The notes below the pieces were generated by a model. It saw only the letters and a list, made by a program, of their open reading frames with translations, was not told where the DNA came from and made no database searches. From Euwallacea fornicatus (Eukaryota; Arthropoda; Insecta; Coleoptera; Curculionidae), in assembly GCF_040115645.1 (NCBI RefSeq), contig NC_089562.1, positions 1,550,001 to 1,614,000 on the forward strand: 64,000 nt of DNA. The letters are read 5' to 3'. Of the stretch, positions 11,501 through 24,360 are shown piece after piece. Position 1 is the stretch's first letter. Every line of letters begins with the position of its first letter. A program made the translations under genes and the position numbers.

Positions 11501-13798
11501 TTTTTTTAAGTTCGCAAATGGATTATTGTTCAGTACCGAAATACATAACTTTTTCTCCCTTTAACCGGCTTTCTATCTCCTACCGTTTTCGAGATTACTA
11601 TGCAAATTTGTTACACCCTGGGTAGTCCAAAAACAAGTCAGTCGATATGGAGGGCACATTTCAAATCGGCGTACCTGACAACGACGATTTTACCTACCAA
11701 CCACTTCCACACACAGATACTAATGTCTAATCTAATGATATAGAGAATTTTGCTTTTGCCTCGAACTTGGGAATAGATAAACTAATTTCAGTTTTATCAA
11801 GACTTTTTAAGATCGTTAAGATGGTATACTTCAAGAAGGGGGTGTCATGAGGTAATATTGTGGTCGGTCAGGTTTATCGCTCCTACCTTCCTAAACCCGA
11901 AAAAATTCTATGCCAACCGAAAACCTTTATCCACTGGCCAAAACGCCTCAATTTAGATATTAAAAAGGTGGGTCATTCCTTTAATTCAATTTTTTTTAAT
12001 TCACTTGAATAAAATAATTACTATGGACAGTTAAATATATTGATGAAATTAAAGTTAATAATTAATAATTAATAACTAATAATAAAATATATTAATAAAA
12101 GACGGGACCGTTTCTTTTAGATAAAAAAAAATCTTTGAGATGTTCTGGAGATATCGGGAGCGAAACGCCAAATTTAAAAAATCGATTTTAATCCATACAA
12201 CTAACTTTTGAGTATAGTAATTCTCCCAACAAGTGCAGAAAGTGATACTTTTCGGTACGCGATTACAATTCCGCAGGTACGCAGCCGAATGTGAAAAAGA
12301 TTATTTCTGCATGAGTTAGTAACAATAATTTTTTTTTACCATGAATAAATAGAAACACTTTTTTATGTTTTTATTGACACAATTTTTTCAATAACTATAA
12401 AAACTCTAAATTGAATAAAAAAAACAACCTTTATTTCCATGTTATTTTTCATGTGAAAATTTAAATTACCGTATGTTACAAATATTGTTACGAGAAACCA
12501 GGGAACAGCATTTTCTATGTTGCAAGTTTTGCAGGTTGAGGTTATTGTAATAAACAATTGTTGACTATTCAAAAGTTTCGCGATGCTCCAATTTCTAAAA
12601 AGCTCACATTAACTAATTCGAGAAGATGAACCTAAAAATTGCAATTGAACACCAAAAATTGAGTACACTTGAAGTTGGAGTTTTCATTCAAAGAGTTGCT
12701 GAGTTGTTAGAGTTTAAAAGTTGAATGTCTGGGGGCACGTGGAAACACGGCCAAACCTGAGTAAAAAGGATGTAAACCAGGCGTGAAATGGTGAGTTTAA
12801 ATTTATGGCGAATTCTCGACTTCGGGAAAGATTTTTGCAGTTGAGTCGCTGCCAAGGTCCGCTACCCAAAATCGAGTCTCAGAGGTCTTACCCTAAAGAC
12901 ATTTGTATCGTATTTATTCATTTGAGTTATTGCGAGGAAAATAAGAGGACAGTCAGGTAGACACTTTCAAAACAGCTTTTAGAATGACGGAATTTTAATT
13001 GCAAGGTAGTGGACCAATCTATACTATTGACCTTACAGAGTCTTTAAATTTTTGTTAGATTCTGGACCGGGATTTCTCTTTAAGACCAGTATAAGATTCT
13101 TTTGGGTACAATAGATGCCGCTACCGGACTTTTTTATTTTTAGAAAGTCACGAAACGATCTCAGTTCAGCTACAAAAAATCCGCGGTGTTTTATTTTTAG
13201 TAATTTTTTAACGTAATACAAAGGCCTTTATGTCATGACAATAGTTTTCGTATCTAGGCGCGTGTGATGAAGAAAACACTGCTTGATAAATGAGTAGAGC
13301 ATAAGAAAAAAAGGCAAAATTGGTACCTACAAAAATACCTTCTTAATGATATGTAATGCCAACAAAATTTTAGTGTATACATGCAAATGTGTGCAGGAAA
13401 GGGCCGCTAAGTGCAGCAATAGAAAAAATATTTTTCAAACATTTACGCTTCATTTATTTATCTACTCAAAAGTCGAAAAAAACGAAATCCGTGAAAACTG
13501 CCGATAAAAGCTAAATGTTGTAAAATTAAATCTTTTTTTTGTGCTCTAAAATCGATGTAAGCTTGTCTTTGAACAACTCGTTGTAAAATTGAAGTTCGTT
13601 TTATAAATTTTTTGTAACGATCAAATTTTTGAAATATCAAAGTGGGATTTTGGTGATTGGGAACATCCAGATCGGTCTTCAATCTGGCCATGGCAAATAT
13701 GATGTGACCGAAAAACATCCCATTCTACTATCAGCACACCATCAAATATGTCGAAAATGATAAAAAGTACCGTCTACAAATAAAAGAGAGAATTTGTA
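8533..13798. other. Intron of the Ig gene, no gene recognised
   Basis: 5.3 kb of AT-rich intron. A stretch at about 11100-11625 is rich in poly-T/poly-A runs and ends GTTACACCCTGGGTA, which resembles the CACCCTG-TA ends of the DUF4817-type elements. Its left partner was not found. Short open frames at 9110-9395, 10695-11112 and 13458-13718 have no recognisable motifs. Confidence 0.4.
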
Positions 13799-14701
13799 TG
13801 GAAGATGTTATTTAAGTACGTGGTCACGCTTCAAGGAGTAATTTTTTGAGTGATTCTAAGACGAAAAGCTTATATAAACATATATCCGCTAACGCTTCGT
13901 GTCCAGGATGTGGAGCATCCAACTTTTTTTTAATTGTTGCATATTAAAAGAAATCTAAACAACAAGAAGATCTAAACTAATGCAATGTTGAAACTTGGTA
14001 ACAGTTTTAATGTAGCAAAAAGAGACGATTTAAGCTAGAAATTGTTCGTTTCTTTTACTAGTGGCGTGCATAAGAGTAACGCGGAAAATTTAAGAAAAAC
14101 CAAAAACAAAAAAACGCTTTATTAAAACTACACTTAAACAAATAATATACAACATTTTTGAATAAAAAAACATTTAACACAACGTAACATGAAAATTACA
14201 CTGATTGCTCAAAATATCCTCTTTCAACGTCAATGCACGCATTAGCTTGTCTTAACATCGATTGTCGAATACGTTGATTTATTCCCGACATATATCTTAT
14301 CTGATCACATGAATGCTGTATCGGATGGATTCGTTTTTATTCATAATTGATCGGAGATCCATAAACGAAGAACTTTGTAGGTCCTCAAACGAAAAAATCT
14401 AACGGGCTTATATCCAGTCATCTCGGTGGCCATAGCTTAGTGCAAAAGAAGGTAAAAGTGGTAAAAAAACCAATGACGCATAAATAACAATAATAACTAT
14501 AAATGACATTTTCAAATTTTAATAGCACCGGCTAAAGGATTTATAAGATTTCTACGAAAAAGCGATTGTATTTTTAAAGTTTGACAATAGCTACCTTGGA
14601 AACGAAGCATTGCTCGACCTATGCTTATATAAACTTTTCGTCTAAGGATAATTCAAAGAGTCACCCCTTCGAGTTTGGCCACTTACTTAAATAACACCCT
14701 G
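13799..14701 (-). mobile_element. Internally deleted DUF4817-type element with long inverted repeats
   Basis: The right end reads AACACCCTG followed by TA (14702-14703). Read inward from that end, GGTGTTATTTAAGTAAGTGG and TTAGACGAAAAGTTTATATAAGC match the left side, where GATGTTATTTAAGTACGTGG (13803 onward) and CTAAGACGAAAAGCTTATAT (about 13857 onward) occur. A TA (13797-13798) precedes the left end. Arms are roughly 120 bp and diverged. The interior keeps only the C-terminal part of a transposase on the minus strand, so the element is about 0.9 kb instead of a full-length copy. Confidence 0.65.
14185..14440 (-). pseudogene. DUF4817-family transposase C-terminus
   Basis: Reading leftwards, PPRWLDISPLDFFV matches the family block PPRSPDLTPLDFFLWG, with the third catalytic Asp kept as the D of LDFF. 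After frame changes, RIRQSMLRQANACIDVERGY and FEQ match the C-terminal RxxxCIxxxGGHFE segment. Stops interrupt it. It lies inside the inverted-repeat element 13799-14701 and in the 15.6-kb intron of the Ig gene. Confidence 0.65.
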
Positions 14702-17700
14702 TATATATTCTGAGTGTTTATCGAAATTCTGCGAAGCATAAAAATTTTGCTTTGCAAGACAAACCATGGAAGTTGTTTCGCTGAAAAACATCATTTTTGT
14801 ACCCGTAAAGTGGAAAAAGGTGCCTCACCTCTACAATTTAAGAGACACGTAAAATCCTGCTGTGAAAGCAATTAAAAGCTCTCTAGCGAATTCAGGCCTC
14901 AGATTTCTCAATATAAAAAATATTGAGAATTTTATTGGTGACACAAAAAATATACAGTCAAATATGAACTAAGCCTCGCTCAGTTAAATTCGCTCAAAAC
15001 GAACTCGAAAGTGTCAATCACACATCCCCTGCTACCACTGTGAACCGAATAATGGAAGCTCCAAAAATGTTAATAGAGAATCGTATCAAATAACAAATAT
15101 TCACCCCATCAAAATTTTTCTGTAACAACTTAAATCGGTCTCGACCTTTGCCTTGCAAACAATACAGTGGCAATCACACCCTTTAAAATTATGTAAGTCA
15201 TACGTCCTCCGATCTCACTCCGACAAACACGTTACATCCAGCACGTGATCAGACTATTATACGCTCTCAAATACCCCCTTAACTCTCGACAATAAAATTT
15301 TACTCCAACTTTTCCAGATTACCATCCAGCCAGATGTTGCAGCTCTTCCTCGTAATATGTATGTATGACCTATTTCCAGAACTGGCTTTTGTTGGACGAC
15401 ATGAACTGAATGAAACTAATTAGCTGAACCCCAATAACTCAAATATCGATGCGTCAATTAAATTATTATTATTATTATGGCTTTGCATATTGGACTACGA
15501 ATGATGGACACAGGTATACTTCGAATGGAAGCCATTAATTAGGTTTAATTGGAATTCGCGGTTCAATGCGTCATTATCAATCATTCGCCTCATTAAATTC
15601 ACGGCGGATTGTCAAATTTATCAAGGTGTGATTTAGTTGCAAATGGGATTATTAATAAAAGGGTGAAAGTTCCCTTTTTGAAATTGCTTCGTCTGTTAGT
15701 GCACTTACCGTTAAGAACCATGAAAACAATAACACTAAAAGTATTTTGCGGCATAAGCAATCTTGCACAAACTTTCAGCATCGCTTTAAGACGCCCTTTG
15801 TTTTACAGTAATGAACACGTTGTACCTGAGATTGTAATGGGAAATTGTTATTTCAAAACTCTTATCCTAGATCAACTTAATAGCTCCACCTACACAAAAC
15901 CTATAAAGTCTTATCATAATTACACTCCCTCTAACGGACCCAACAATAAAATTTTTAATTGCAGGGATGATTTTAATGTTTCATTCTATATCGCTGAATT
16001 TACATTTCAAAATGAGTTTTGTTCGATTTCGAATGGTTTTTGTGATGTAAAGTTTTACAGCAGTCCAGTTTCGTTGCGATAACCCCTTGAAATTATAGGC
16101 ATCAAACGGTGTTATGGCTAATATTTGAGTTTTATTTTCCTGGCAGTATCAAGCGGTCTTGCTCACTGCATTTATAGAATGGCAAAGTTCCATCAGGCAT
16201 TTCATATATTCCCATTTTCCAGCGAAGTTTGGTTTTCACTAGCTCGTTTGTTTATATTTGTTATGAGGGCCCCAGGAAACTGTGCATGCCACTAAACCTT
16301 CGAGCGAAAATGATAGAAGCGATCAGAATTAATAGAAAAAGTGTACGATCGCCACTCATCGAAAAATTTCTAATTCGCTTAATCTTATGGATGATTTCCG
16401 ACACGCCCTTGTTGAATTCCCTGGTCAGTTGTAACTAAAGAATATTCCTTCAGGTTTTTCTCCTACAGCTCAGAGTTTTCGAAAAAGAAATCCGTTTGCC
16501 GTCATCAGGTAAGTTTATTAGTTTAATTTTTCGAAACTAACCTGAACTAACCTGAAAAACCGAAGTCCCCTTTTTAACCCGCTCGGTCTGGGTCGCCCTT
16601 CCCGATCTGCACGATCGGTGTTTCTTGGTCGGTCTCGGGGACTTACGTAATAGTACGATTCCCTGATACAATACACCTGATGGAGATCATTCTTTCGCCA
16701 GTTTTCTGGGTTACAAGTATTTTTTACAATAACTGTTGTACGCCGGCGTAATTTTCCTTATGACATATCTATTGCGTTATTCACGATTTAATTCACAACA
16801 CCAAACAGAAACGTTTAATAGAATATACGTGAACAAATCATATTCAGCAAGCAAAAAAGTATCAGATTAAAAGATTAAAAATTTTTAAACGTTTTAGCGC
16901 TGGCTCCTCGGACTATTCAGTCCACAATAGAGAATGGGCAATCGCCATTGCTTTTAATGCGAATTAATTTAGCCAGAATTCACTTTTTATGCGCGCAGGA
17001 CAGTAAAGCTGCAGCTGAAAAGCACATAAACGCGAAATAAAAACTTTGGATAGTTAGTGTCTCTCCCCCTTTATGCCGGGCAATTAAAAAGCAGTTCTGC
17101 ATCCACGAAAAAGTACGAATTACGTTTCAATCTTCCTAACGTGTATGACACGAAATATAGAATAAATTGGCTCCATATTCCCGGTAAAAGGCAAATACGA
17201 GTTCCATCCTCCCTGGAAATTAATGGTTCAAACGAGAGCTTCTAAATTGGCAGACACAATTTTTGTTTGTACGAGGCCCCAAGCCGCGCTTTATTCTCGT
17301 TACCGAATACGCAATATTAGTTGTTTTAATATTTACAAACCTTGCGAAGCCGCGAAATAAAAATGTTTTTCCAATATACACGCAGCGAACATCTTAAAAT
17401 ATTCAATCGTATGAATGTGGGGCGTGTTTTCCGTTATGTCACAAGGAGGCCCAAATTTGTGTGAACATTTTTTAAATTAAGCCTTTCAATAAATTTGATA
17501 ACTCTCGGCGCCGTTCGCTTTACCAGAATTACCCTCTAAGAAGGGCTGATTTGAGTAATCCGCCTCTAAAAATAACTGATTAGAGTACGCCCTAGAAATT
17601 CTGATAACTCGTTATTCCATTATTTGTCGCGAATGAACATTTCCATCATGAAACTGAAAGCACACAAAGAGAGACATATTGGTAGGGACAAAAAATCCTT

Positions 17701-18124
17701 TTCATTTTTATGGATTTCAGCAGCGGGAACGGAAATTTGCATTCTGGTTTAGACGTTTTGTCGCTTTGAATCAACCAGACCCGGAAGCTTCATAATTATC
17801 TGCACTTGATTGGGAAAAAGTTGGACGAGGCCCAATATCCTAACAGCAAAGTTTTAAGGATCATTTATACTGTAGCCGCCAATAAAAGCACACGCACATG
17901 TGACTACTAAAAAAGTATTTCCATTTCCTTGCAGCTTATTTCACGGTGTCCGAACAGCGAAATCTCCTGCCAAACCGACCAAAAAGTTTTGCAGTCGCAG
18001 GTGTCCTTCCATGACGTTATTTACATATCGTTATTTGGGTGCGGAAAGGACAGTTTATCGTCTTCGGTTTAGTTTCACGGCACAAGAGTTTAGGCAAAGT
18101 TATGCAAAATATTTCCTCATTTCA

Positions 18125-18127
<3 letters not shown>
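14702..18127. other. Intron, nothing recognised
   Basis: No supported gene. A plus-strand open frame at 15609-16082 (157 codons) has no recognisable domain and lies in AT-rich sequence. A small block at about 16570-16640 is less AT-rich and contains GATCTGCACGATC, a short palindrome. (TTA)n occurs near 15462-15480. Confidence 0.4.

Positions 18128-18191
<64 letters not shown>
18128..18191. repeat. (AT)n microsatellite
   Basis: About 64 bp of uninterrupted TA dinucleotides. Confidence 0.95.
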
Positions 18192-18193
<2 letters not shown>

Positions 18194-19398
18194 AAAAATA
18201 GATGTTTAATTTTTACAAGTACAATAATGTTTATTGTTTATCATCGCAAAGTTTTATCTTATTTTTATTTCAAGTTTCAACATGAGTCTATATACCCTGA
18301 TAAACTTCAGATAAACTTCCAATCTGTTTCAATATGTACATATAATTTTTTTGCTCTCGAGCGGCGGTAAGATGTTCCAAGCTCCACGTCCGATCTCTTT
18401 GCGCGGCATCTGTGAACCGTCAGCTGAACTCCTTTCAGCCATTCGAAATATCAACTTTTAGCAATATACTGGTAATTTTTAAAAACTCTCTCTAGTTTTA
18501 ACTTAGGTTGTCTTGTTGCGGGTCGTTCAGATTCAAACTTAGAAAAATCGATTTTACTCATTTCATGTCCTTATTCTCATAAAATCCTCCACTTTCAATA
18601 ACAGATGTTTTGTCTTTAAAAATGCTTCATAAATTCGAAAAGAACACGTTAATAAAAACATATCTTTTTTAATTTATTCTGCCTAGTTGCGGCTGGTTTG
18701 GAGGGTTCACGGCGCCGATGTTATCTGTTCAAATACCGTCATCACGTGTGTATCGTCACTGATATTGTTGAACTCACGCCAAATCTAATCTAATCTAGTC
18801 CAACAAACAAAATCCACAGAAAATGTTAATTTATTGTCCCATGGTCCCCAAAAAAAAAGCAAAAACCATTTTATCACCGTCCATAAAACCCAACGTCGAT
18901 CAGCATTAGAGCACGATGTGTTTATCAAATAATAGAGCCATTCATCTAGATTGGACCGCTCTATTTCGGATAAATAGCTCCCCATTAGGCTTAATGGGTG
19001 ATTAGCTTCTTCAGGTCGGAATGCTGATGCGATACCCGCACGCTTCATTAATTGATTTAAATATTATATTATATCGCTCCTGCACTCTGTTTGCTCTATG
19101 CAAACCATCCCCTGGGACAGAGCTAGAGTGCACAAAGTAAATTAATAATGGCTGGTGTAATTAAAAAATGGAAGATGAATTAGCCTGCAGGGTGGACTGA
19201 AAAATATATAGGACAAAACTGGCAATTCTAGTAGTATATTGGCCACTGAGGTCATTATTTATCTAGCCACTGGACACGTAAAAATTAATTTGTTATGCAT
19301 GCAGTCATGTACAAGTTCTTTGGCTTGGTGCTTTTAAAAAATTGCATATACATCATATATCATACTGAAACAATTTTATAAGTGCATATTAAACCTAC
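18192..19398. other. Intron, nothing recognised
   Basis: Intron adjoining the donor of the exon at 19399-19622. No coding or repeat structure was recognised. Confidence 0.4.
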
Positions 19399-19622
19399 CT
19401 AAAACGGTTAGAATGATGGGTTTTCCAGGAACGACGAATCCGAATCCATCTTCTGCCTGACATTGCCACTTTCCATCGTCCTCCAATCGGACATTGTCGA
19501 TGTACAAGTTGGCCACATTGTCCACTAGAAACCGGTGGCCGATGACACGTTTATTATTGTTAATTGTATTGTCTTTTAATATAGTTTGCACGATCTGCCC
19601 GTCTTTCAGCCATATACTGTTG
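19399..19622 (-). CDS. Ig-superfamily protein, exon with second half of Ig domain 1
   Basis: Internal exon with acceptor TGTTTTATTTGCAG and donor TTTTAG|GTAGGT. It starts with one base (C, completing AAC with the AA that ends the upstream exon) and ends with one base (G, completing GAT with the next exon). The 74 whole codons contain NSIWLKDG (C strand with the invariant Trp), a long C'-E region with NNNKRVIG, NLYIDNVRLEDDGKW (E-F loop) and WQCQAEDG, holding the F-strand Cys. It closes with PIILTVL, a classic G strand. It pairs with the Cys of exon 22021-22210 to make one V/I-type Ig domain. Reading phase and domain continuity across three separate exons make this a strong call. The gene family (nephrin/Kirre/Sidestep-like) is a guess from linker and domain style. 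Confidence 0.88.
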
Positions 19623-20451
19623 CTGCAAATAAAACAGGGGAGTTAATGGTTGGAACGTTTGGGTCTGGTGAGCAAAATATTGATTTTGTTTATTTGAAGA
19701 GATCGTCAGTTTCATCCATTGTAAAAGGAATAGCTACGTGAGGTAATGATGTGAGGCATTTTATGCATATTCTACAATGTTTCTCCTGCGAGTTGAAACT
19801 GAAGAAGATTAGTCATCCTAGGAAAATTCTGTAAGGTGTGTATCCATCGAGAAACCGCCGAAATTATATTCTTAAAATACTTTATGCACGTTCTTCTACC
19901 TCTCTAATCACTATTTAACCAAAACAAACATTTAGAATCTTACCGGAAAAATTCTCTAAAGGGGTGAATTAAAGAGGTCAAAATATCTTCTCAGTGACGC
20001 TCCAAATACAAAAATGTTCAACACCCAAACGAAAAGATCTAGATGATGGATTTGCGGAGATAAAAGGCTCTTTGAACGTCTTTTAATATGTGAAAATATA
20101 CAGTGTGTCCATTTGAAAACGAATCATTTTCGATATTTCGCTCGTCATAGAAAATATTTAAATCTAAACAACCACTAAAATCTTAAATGGGCAGGGGGGT
20201 TAAGTTGTACTTAATTTGAAAGGTCTTTCAAATACCTTTCCGAACGTACTTGTTTTTTTCATTCAGACGTTTTCGAAAAATCTTGTCCAAAACCATAAAC
20301 AAACTCAAGTATGAACTGTAGTGTAGAAAAATAATTTATTAATGTTTTAAGTATTCAAATTACAGTCCGTTATTTTTTAAATAGTAAAAAAGTCTGTTTT
20401 CAAACTTTGCTCTAACATATACAAAAACTTTTGTATGAATTTCACTGGAAC
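19623..20451. other. Intron with an orphan transposon-like end
   Basis: Left part of the 2.4-kb intron. TATA followed by CAGTGTGTCCATTTGAAAAC at 20097-20120 looks like a left terminus of a CAGGGTGTCC-type element. No matching inverted end was found, and mariner copy 2 follows. Confidence 0.35.
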
Positions 20452-21542
20452 ATGGACAAAATTGGTCATCGATATGCGATTCAGTACTTTAATTTGAAAG
20501 GTCTTGGTCCGTCCATCATAAAAGCGGGGTTAGATTCTACTGTGAGGAAATCTAGTCCTTCGTTAACAACTGTACAATGTAAAGTGGCAAAGTTTAAACA
20601 CGGTTGTACAAGCTGCCAAGACGAAATCCGCAGTGGTCGACCCAATGACACTCCAGATCTGACCACTCCAGACATTGTGGTGAAAATCCAGAAAACTGCA
20701 CTGGAAACTGTCGGCTAAAATTGCGCATGTTAACAGACATGACAGGCATTTCAAAAAGTACTGAATATCGCATTGTGCCGAACAATTGAATATGAAAAAG
20801 TTGTGCCCAAAATGAACAAAAAGAGAGCCGTGAAGATCTTTGAAGGGAGTGTTTCGCAAAGTTTCGCAGTAATAAAGCCGAGTTTTTGTGTCGATTCATA
20901 ATCATGGATAAAACACGGGTCCATTATTTCACACCTGAGACGAAAGAACAGTTAAAACAATGGAACTCAAAGTGGAGAATCGACTCCAGAAAAGGAGAAA
21001 ACAGTTCCATCTGCAGGAAAGGTGATGACGTTAATTTTTTGGAATGCAGATGGGATAATTTTTATTGAGTATCTCCCTAAAGCAAGAAACAATAAACGAG
21101 AATATTATACAAATTTGGTGCAGCATTTGAGCAAAGAAATTAGGAAAAAGCGACCGCGTTTGGAGAAAAAGAAAGTCTTGTTTCACCAAGACAACGCACT
21201 AGTCCATACTTCCGTCGTCGCGATGGTCAAAATCAATTAACTTAGTTTCGAACTCTCTCGTCATCCACCCTGTTCACCAGATTTAGCTCTCTCAGGTTAT
21301 TTTCTATTTCCAAATTTGAAAAAGTTGTTCGGTGGAAAGAGATTTGCCATTAGTGAAGAGATGGAATCCATGGTTGATACCTATTTTAAACGATTCGAAG
21401 CTTCTCGCTATACACGGGGAATAGAACATCGCTGGGAAAAGTCTGTTAATCGCAAGGAAGACTATGTTGAGAAATAATGTAATATTTTTCACCCTTTTTT
21501 TTTCTTTAAGGGTTAGATGGAGTACTTTACGGACAATCCACG
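20452..21542 (+). pseudogene. Irritans-like mariner, copy 2 (transposase pseudogene)
   Basis: ATG at 20452 begins MDKIGHRYAIQYFNLKGLG, then TSCQDEIRSGRPND and TPDIVVKIQKTALETVG, matching copy 1. A frameshift follows. From about 21022 come IFIEYLPKARNNK, EYYTNLVQHLSKEI and KKVLFHQDNALVHTS, holding the second catalytic Asp, then a stop. Downstream in the same direction are SRHPPCSPDLALSGYFLF (the third Asp replaced by Gly in LSGYF), FAISEEMESMVD and IEHRWEKSVNRK, with a stop at about 21475. The 3' end GGACAATCCACG next to TA (21543-21544) agrees with the other copies; the 5' terminus was not found. It is dead by stops, frameshifts and the lost Asp. Confidence 0.82.
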
Positions 21543-22020
21543 TACATCGAAAATTGAATATTGTTTCTTAAAAGTCGGTGGACGCTTACACTGCAGCGAA
21601 AGGAATGATGAACATTTAAAAATACCAAATTATAGAAATTCTTGGAATGAAATTTGCAATATTTCTTGTTGCCTTTCTACGCCTTCGGAACTTAAATAAA
21701 AACCAACGTTAATTTTCAAACAATTTTATCTCTAATTAATTTTCCGATGAAATTGCGAATATTCGCCGACATCTTAAGTGTTGCGGCTCCGCCTAAGACC
21801 TTCGCAATTCAAACCACAAAGCAGGCGGCAACCTCTTTATGTGCCTGAACGTAACTTCTAAATTTTTGAAACTTTTAATGTTTCCACCGAGTGCATCCCC
21901 ATTTCCGGGATTTTCAAAGGAAGCTAAATAAGTCCCTCGTAACTTATTCACGTCACTAATCTCCAACGACGACTTTATTCTCAACTTATTTACGAGCTGC
22001 GTTTGTATGAAAGTACTTAC
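21543..22020. other. Intron next to exon donor
   Basis: Non-coding intron between mariner copy 2 and the donor (GTAAGTACT) of the exon at 22021-22210. Nothing else seen. Confidence 0.4.
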
Positions 22021-22210
22021 TTGAAATTTATATTAACTGCGCAGTCTAAGACGATTTTCGTATTCTGTTTGGCGAACGTTTGCGTATACTCCTCGCCGTT
22101 TTCACTAGTTTTCTCGTAGCTCAAGTTGCTCCTAGTGTCAGCTCTGGTAGAGCGGCGATGTGCGCTGCCACTGTGCGGATGCCTCGTATGAGCCTTTGAT
22201 TCCGCATGAC
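22021..22210 (-). CDS. Ig-superfamily protein, exon with first half of Ig domain 1
   Basis: Most upstream exon of the gene that I can find. The acceptor is TTTCTCTTCTTTTCCAG; the donor is TTCAA|GTAAGT. It starts with two bases (GT) completing a split codon and ends with two (AA), matching the one-base start of exon 19399-19622. The first part (HAESKAHTRHPHSG, RRSTRAD) is basic, His/Arg/Ser-rich and looks like a flexible N-terminal segment with a sequon in SNLSYEK. The second part (EEYTQTFAKQNTKIVLDCAV) is the start of an Ig domain with the B-strand Cys. No signal peptide is encoded, so at least one further 5' exon ending in phase 1 must lie at higher coordinates, inside or beyond the window. 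Confidence 0.85.
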
Positions 22211-23759
22211 CTGGAAAAGAAGAGAAATATCTCAACATTGTTTTAAAAATAGTGGATGTGGCTCTCATTTCTTTCGAACTCCAGCTCCATATATCTGAAG
22301 ATAGGAAAAGAACCTTATTTATAACGCCGAACTAGAGCCAAGATTGGGAACATTGATCAAGCGGTAGTGGGAGAAAGAAGTAGCACGCTGACAAATTTGG
22401 ATAATGTATGAAGTTGTAAATTCGGGGGTAAATAAGTGCCAAGTTAAATATTCCAGTCTCGAGGAAGCCATTTTAAAGCTTTATGGAGTTATTATAGACA
22501 CTTCGATGGAGGTCATAATCTATTCATCATCTGGCGCAGACTAAAATATAGATTCTATATGTTTTGCATCTACCGCTTAAAACTACCGTAAACAGAAAAT
22601 TTCTGATTTTAAATAAAAAGGAAAAAATCACTTTCCGGCTACGTTTTACACCCTCTTTAGAATAAAAAAAAAATAAAAAGTGTTTCTGAACGATTTCCTT
22701 TTACCCCTCCAGGAAAATTGCAATTCATACTCTTCCTTAGGCCCGTATAATATTTATTTATTTATTTATTTATTTATTAAGAGAGATATGATGTTCCCCT
22801 GGCCATAAATCATTTATTTTACAGCAGAGCGAGCTCTTTATAAACCGCTGCTGATAGACAGTTTAAGACCACTTGATCACACTCGGGAGATCCACTTTAG
22901 GAGTTTCCTATATGTGGAGGGTCTCTTCAATGCTGTTATATTGCGGCTGTCGATGTTTTCACCTTTTCGATAGGATTTTAAACCTTGAAAGCAATAAGCT
23001 GTGAAAAGGTTCATATGCGATTTATAAAATAATTTTTAAGGCAAAAATTCCTTGATGGGTTCCCGAGCTATTAACGCGCAACATTTGAAAAGTAGCTACC
23101 TCCACCTACGCCATTGACTTCTGCTGGGAAGGAGTACGGGTTTAGACCGCACGAAGATGAATATAAATAAAGAAGTAGGTTAAAATTCATCAGCGAAATT
23201 TTAGTGGTTTTAATTTTTATTAGATAATAATTAATGATAGATTTCAATAAATGTATGCCTACATATTATTTCCTAGACCTTTTCCGTCCGCTCGTGATTT
23301 TTGCTCAAATGAAAATCCGAACTCGTGCAGTTGACGAGAACACTTAGACGCTACACCATACAAAGAAGTCAGTGACGTGTCCTGACTGATTCGTTATCAT
23401 CTCTTTCTAAGAAACGTTAAAGGACATTATTCAAAGCGCTTAAAACTTTAATCCGGATTCTCGTACGCTCCTGATTTAGAGCACAAGTAAAAATTAATCT
23501 GGTTGAAGGGAATAATACACTGGTGTAGCATTAGCATTTTTATAGTTTGATAATAAATGTTAATTAGTGATATTCAGAAAAACTAATCATTACAAGCTTT
23601 TTTCATAAATTTTTCGCATTTTCCTGATATCTGTTAAGAAACTAAGGGGGAAAAACACGAACTTCCAGGCTCCTTAAATATCCGAGATATCGGAGCTTGA
23701 ACTCTAAAAAATGACGAAATGTATGTACCTTCTCTATTTTTAATGCTTCTTTAGATATT
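22211..23759. other. Upstream intron or flank, no gene recognised
   Basis: Begins the region upstream of the first exon seen. Apart from the tetranucleotide repeat at 22751-22780, nothing was recognised. Confidence 0.35.
22751..22780. repeat. (TTTA)n microsatellite
   Basis: About seven TTTA units in a row. Confidence 0.9.
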
Positions 23760-24190
23760 TTTCGACGAATAACCGAGTTTTTGTACATTTCCTGGGAATT
23801 TTATTAATGTGATTCTACAAGTTTTCAATTCACGCATTTTTCATTGACAAACTTCCAATATCCGACAAGTTTTCAAAAAAGTTCTTTTTGACCGTTGATC
23901 CTACTCGCATACGTTTTTGGAGTATTTTTTGGCCGAAAGAGGGTAATTTTTTGCTAAGAATTTCCTTAATACGACTCTACAAATTTCTAATTCATAAATT
24001 TTGAATCATAAAAAGAACATGAAATCAGTGATCTGAAAAAAGTTGTTTTACGAGGTGTGTAATTTCTAATTCGACCCTTGCATGGTTGCAAGAGGACGCT
24101 TTTATGAATATCTTGTGAATTTCATCATTTCCACTTTAAACAAGTTCATAATTTGCTCCACGACTATCGGACTTTAGAAAATATTCAGAA
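23760..24190. repeat. Diverged tandem repeat, unit about 165 bp
   Basis: Three successive stretches share the order GGGAATTTTATTAATGTGAT / TCTACAAGTTTTCAATTCA, then AAGAATTTCCTTAATACGAC / TCTACAAATTTCTAATTCAT, then a weaker GTGAATTTCATCATTTCCAC. They are spaced about 165 bp apart. Similarity between units is modest, so this is tentative. Confidence 0.35.
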
Positions 24191-24360
24191 AAATGTTAAT
24201 GTAGAACCAATGTTGACTTTGGGTCCCTCAATTGCGGTCACGGAGTCCTGGAAATACAGTTTAATGAGCCTTAGTTTTGAAGTTCATGCGAAATTGTGAA
24301 AATAAAATTCAGAGGGGCCCCATATTTTAAAAACAAAAAAAAGGGTTAACCAACTTTGTG

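Noticed and set aside
15609..16082. Longest unexplained plus-strand frame (157 codons)
   Set aside because: No domain, no splice or start context, and an opposed frame overlaps it; composition looks like AT-rich intron of the Ig gene.
17900..18370. 156-codon plus-strand frame
   Set aside because: It is kept open only by the (AT)n microsatellite, which translates as an Ile-Tyr run.
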